Positions 28,116 through 28,850 of a DNA stretch of 28,850 bases are shown one piece after another. A model generated the notes under the pieces. It searched no databases, had not been told where the DNA came from, and worked only from the letters and a program-made list of their open reading frames with translations. This DNA is from a virus. A program made the position numbers and the translations under genes. Position 1 is the stretch's first letter, and each line of letters begins with the position of its first letter. The DNA lies in IMG/VR virus record IMGVR_UViG_3300049491_000314, positions 1 to 28,850 of that record, one strand, 5' to 3'.

Positions 28116-28850
28116 ATGCCAGGCCTATTCCCATTCGAAGAAGACGAGGGCGAGAAGTGGGGCGCGCTGCTTGGCATGCCCCCGCTCTCCGCGCCTGCGC
28201 TCAGCGACCCGTCGATGCAGCCGCAAGGCCCGCCCGGTCCAGAGCAGGCGGAGCTCGCGCTCAACCAGACGCCGCCGCTCGGGCACGCCGAGAACCGCGA
28301 CAAGCCTGCGCCGGTCATGGACCACTGGCAGGCGCTCGCTGACGGGCTGCCCGAGCCGCCTCAGATGGAGGCGCATCGCGATCAGACCGGACTCATCCTC
28401 GCGATGTTCGCCGACGCCATCTTGAACAAGGGGCGCTCTCTCGGGCCGCTGGTGGCTGCCGCGAGCAAGCCGCTACCCAACGTCGACCGCGAGAACTACG
28501 AGCTCCAGCGGCAACACGCGCTCGACAGGGCGGGCATCGCGGAGCGCATGCAGCGCAGCCAGGGCGATCCCGAGACGCTCGCGATCCGCAAGGCTGAGAA
28601 CGATGCGCGGATGCGTGCGCTCGGTCTGCAAGAGCAGCAATTCAAGGCGAACCAGGCCAACGGCGGGCTGACCCCGTACCAGCTCAAGGAGTTCGAGGCC
28701 CGCCATCAAGAATCCGCCGGCCGCGACGCCGATCGGGACGAAGACCGCGCGTTGCGCCGCGAGCAGATGCGGTCATCGCAAGCCGCACGCACGGAAGCCG
28801 CATCGATGCGTGCCGACCTCGCGGACGAGCGACGCACCCGGCAGCAACAG
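28116..28850 (+). CDS. coiled-coil protein leaving the window on the right (partial, probable ejection or virion protein)
   Basis: An ATG 3 bases after the previous stop opens a frame with no stop to the window end (245 codons visible). The N-terminal part is Pro-rich (MPGLFPFEEDEGEKWGALLG). Residues 88-110 (RDQTGLILAMFADAILNKGR) are amphipathic or hydrophobic. From about residue 125 the sequence is charged and helical (RENYELQRQHALDRAGIAER and later RDADRDEDRALRREQMRSSQ), a coiled coil typical of long internal proteins. The right end is cut, so length and function are unknown. Confidence 0.7.
   Translation, partial: MPGLFPFEEDEGEKWGALLGMPPLSAPALSDPSMQPQGPPGPEQAELALNQTPPLGHAENRDKPAPVMDHWQALADGLPEPPQMEAHRDQTGLILAMFADAILNKGRSLGPLVAAASKPLPNVDRENYELQRQHALDRAGIAERMQRSQGDPETLAIRKAENDARMRALGLQEQQFKANQANGGLTPYQLKEFEARHQESAGRDADRDEDRALRREQMRSSQAARTEAASMRADLADERRTRQQQ

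Noticed and set aside
1-28850. tRNA genes, integrase or attachment site
   Set aside because: No cloverleaf-like sequence, recombinase motif or att-type repeat was seen by eye; their absence is not proven without a dedicated search.

Overview
The window is a stretch of a GC-rich tailed-phage (or prophage) genome. It carries a complete head module in the order small terminase, large terminase, portal, scaffold, major capsid, head-tail adaptor, tail nozzle/hub, then probable ejection proteins. That order, with a P22-size portal (702 aa) and coat (428 aa), points to a short-tailed podovirus-like virus. Nearly all the DNA is coding. About thirty gene junctions are 4-base ATGA/GTGA overlaps or TGATG overlaps, so most of the genome looks like two translationally coupled operons. 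The host cannot be read directly. The base composition and one lipoprotein with a 'C-x5-C-x-S-G-x-C' cysteine pattern, common in myxobacterial secreted proteins, suggest a Myxococcota-like host; this is inference.

Region 1 (1-6638, minus strand) is a leftward operon of at least fifteen genes. It runs from a strong sigma70-type promoter (TTGACA, 16 bp, CATAAT) at 6684-6711 and leaves the window on the left. It holds a RAD52-like annealing-protein candidate with an embedded zinc ribbon, a Gp157-family protein, an HNH endonuclease with a C-terminal HTH, several zinc-ribbon proteins, a membrane protein, coiled-coil proteins and a 21-codon micro-gene.

Region 2 (6639-7205) is a switch-like control region. 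Leftward and rightward TTGACA promoters share the octamer ATGCGYAT at their -10 elements and flank a small lipoprotein gene. The rightward promoter lies so close to a Cro-like HTH gene that its transcript should be leaderless.

Region 3 (7206-11013, plus strand) is the replication and accessory module: the HTH regulator, micro-genes, a putative replication initiator with an array of 16 direct CGTGACG heptamers inside its coding sequence (two clusters around an A-rich segment, organised like lambda ori in gene O), a RusA-like resolvase and a string of 56-62 aa cysteine-rich proteins.

Region 4 (11046-18946) covers packaging and head assembly: TerS, TerL, a cassette of three membrane-protein genes (one a holin-like protein with two possible starts), portal and scaffold. 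Region 5 (18947-20494) is the major capsid gene, set apart by a structured leader and a 14-bp-stem terminator. Region 6 (20495-28850) holds two low-complexity Pro/Gly-rich proteins, the adaptor, the nozzle/hub, and two repeat-rich or coiled-coil candidate ejection proteins, the last cut by the window end.

The most notable signal is the intragenic iteron array: the same DNA heptamer is kept in two different reading frames, which argues that the DNA and not the protein is under selection. No integrase, endolysin, DNA polymerase, tRNA gene or CRISPR array is recognisable here.
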